Below are positions 6,546 to 6,896 of a stretch of DNA of 6,896 nt, in pieces. The number at the start of each line of letters is the position of its first letter. Position 1 is the stretch's first letter. Source of the DNA: Bacteroidota bacterium (GTDB lineage: Bacteria > Bacteroidota > Rhodothermia > Rhodothermales > Bin80). The stretch lies in the NCBI GenBank assembly GCA_026702635.1, contig JAPPBZ010000089.1:1-6896 (forward strand), given 5' to 3'. The position numbers and the translations under genes were made by a program. The notes beneath the pieces are model-generated. The model had not been told where the DNA came from. It saw only the letters and a list, made by a program, of their open reading frames with translations, and ran no database searches.

Positions 6546-6569
6546 GTAATTATTTTTCCTAAATTATTG
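6536..6569 (+). promoter_or_regulatory. possible promoter of the amt gene
   Basis: TTTG at 6536-6539 is followed after 20 bases by TAAATTATTG at 6560-6569. This approximates the TTTG / TAnnTTTG promoter of Bacteroidota, with one extra base in the second box. The ATG is about 40 bases further on. A sigma-70 reading (TTGGCT, 17 bases, TAAATT) is equally possible. Weak match in an AT-rich stretch. Confidence 0.25.
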
Positions 6570-6610
6570 CGGTCTTTACTTGCTTCGTCCTTAATAAATC
6601 TGGAAAAACA

Positions 6611-6889
6611 ATGCCTTATAAAAAACTTTATGCATTGGCAGGATTGGGTCTGCTGATGCCTTTCTCAGCTTTTGCCCAGGAAGCAGATGCAGTAGCTTCT
6701 ATCAGCGGTGCAGATACGGCGTGGTTGCTGATTTCCACGGCTCTTGTTCTGCTGATGACCCCCGCGCTGGCATTCTTTTACGGCGGGCTTGTCCGTTCGA
6801 AGAACGCACTCAATACAATGATGATGAGCTTTTTTCCTCTGGTGGTTTCCGGAACACTGTGTGCAATTGCTGGATATTCGATTGCATAA
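6611..6889 (+). pseudogene. amt: Amt-family ammonium transporter, N-terminal part, stopped by in-frame TAA at window edge
   Basis: The 92 visible residues are the start of an ammonium channel of the Amt/MEP/Rh family, normally about 400-450 residues with 11 membrane helices. A cleavable-looking signal sequence (1-22, ending FAFAQ-like SAFAQ) is followed by helix 1 (about 37-57, TAWLLISTALVLLMTPALAFF), the family signature FYGGLVRSKNALNTMMMSF (56-74) and helix 2 (about 75-92). The reading stops with TAA directly after GYSIA, where the family continues with Phe or Tyr and then Gly; the bases after the TAA (GGC TCA) still encode Gly-Ser in frame. So the frame is kept and one codon is a stop. Causes could be a real nonsense mutation, or a sequencing or assembly error; the window ends 7 bases later, so the rest cannot be seen. 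The ATG has only an A-rich leader upstream. Confidence 0.75.
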
Positions 6890-6896
6890 GGCTCAG

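Larger units (their letters stand above)
6387..6610 (+). other. intergenic region between phosphofructokinase and amt genes
   Basis: A 224-base non-coding stretch. The first 90 bases hold an imperfect palindrome at 6445-6460 (GCATGT-CAAG-ACTTGC), without a following T-run, so not a convincing terminator. From about 6481 it becomes very AT-rich, with inverted repeats and a possible promoter for the amt gene. No open reading frame of note and no recognised RNA gene. Confidence 0.6.

Noticed and set aside
6569..6586. Sigma-54 promoter for amt (GG and GC boxes in GCGGTCTTTACTTGC)
   Set aside because: The GG-GC spacing is 9 bases rather than the required 10 and the flanking consensus is poor.

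Overview
The window reads as a chromosomal segment of a diderm (Gram-negative) bacterium of roughly balanced GC content. Several exported proteins have signal peptides or signal anchors, and there is a MacA/MacB-type trans-envelope pump. Most start codons lack a clear Shine-Dalgarno sequence, and one upstream region carries a weak TTTG / TAnnTT-like promoter. This would fit a Bacteroidota/Rhodothermota-type organism, but that placement is inference and is not fixed by any marker gene here.

Left part, minus strand, read from 5020 down to 1. A small exported Spy/CpxP-like protein (5020-4598) comes first. A tightly packed operon follows: ECF sigma factor (4506-3925), single-pass anti-sigma-like protein (3908-3573), membrane-anchored periplasmic sensor-like protein of the CpxP/Spy/CnrX type (3576-3136, start overlapping the previous stop as ATGA), MacA/HlyD-type periplasmic adaptor (3125-1860), MacB/LolD-type ATPase (1854-1132) and MacB-type permease (1094 to the window edge, C-terminus missing). 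Gaps are short and there is no terminator between the genes. The layout suggests an envelope-stress module in which the sigma/anti-sigma/sensor trio controls an efflux or export pump. Any outer-membrane TolC-like partner would lie outside the window.

The same promoter-like pattern, GGGAA, then 18 bases, then GTCT, sits just upstream of both the solitary Spy-like gene and the sigma factor gene. It resembles an ECF (sigma-E type) promoter and suggests the sigma factor drives its own operon and the small periplasmic gene together. This is the most interesting observation in the window.

Right part, plus strand. A divergently transcribed phosphofructokinase gene (5193-6386) has the two active-site residues that mark pyrophosphate-dependent enzymes (GGDD and PKTMDND). 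After a 224-base intergenic region with inverted repeats, the start of an Amt-family ammonium transporter (6611 onward) is seen. It meets an in-frame TAA at the position where the family normally has an aromatic residue, seven bases before the window ends. It may be a pseudogene or a sequence error at the edge.

No tRNA, rRNA, CRISPR array, insertion sequence or phage gene was recognised.
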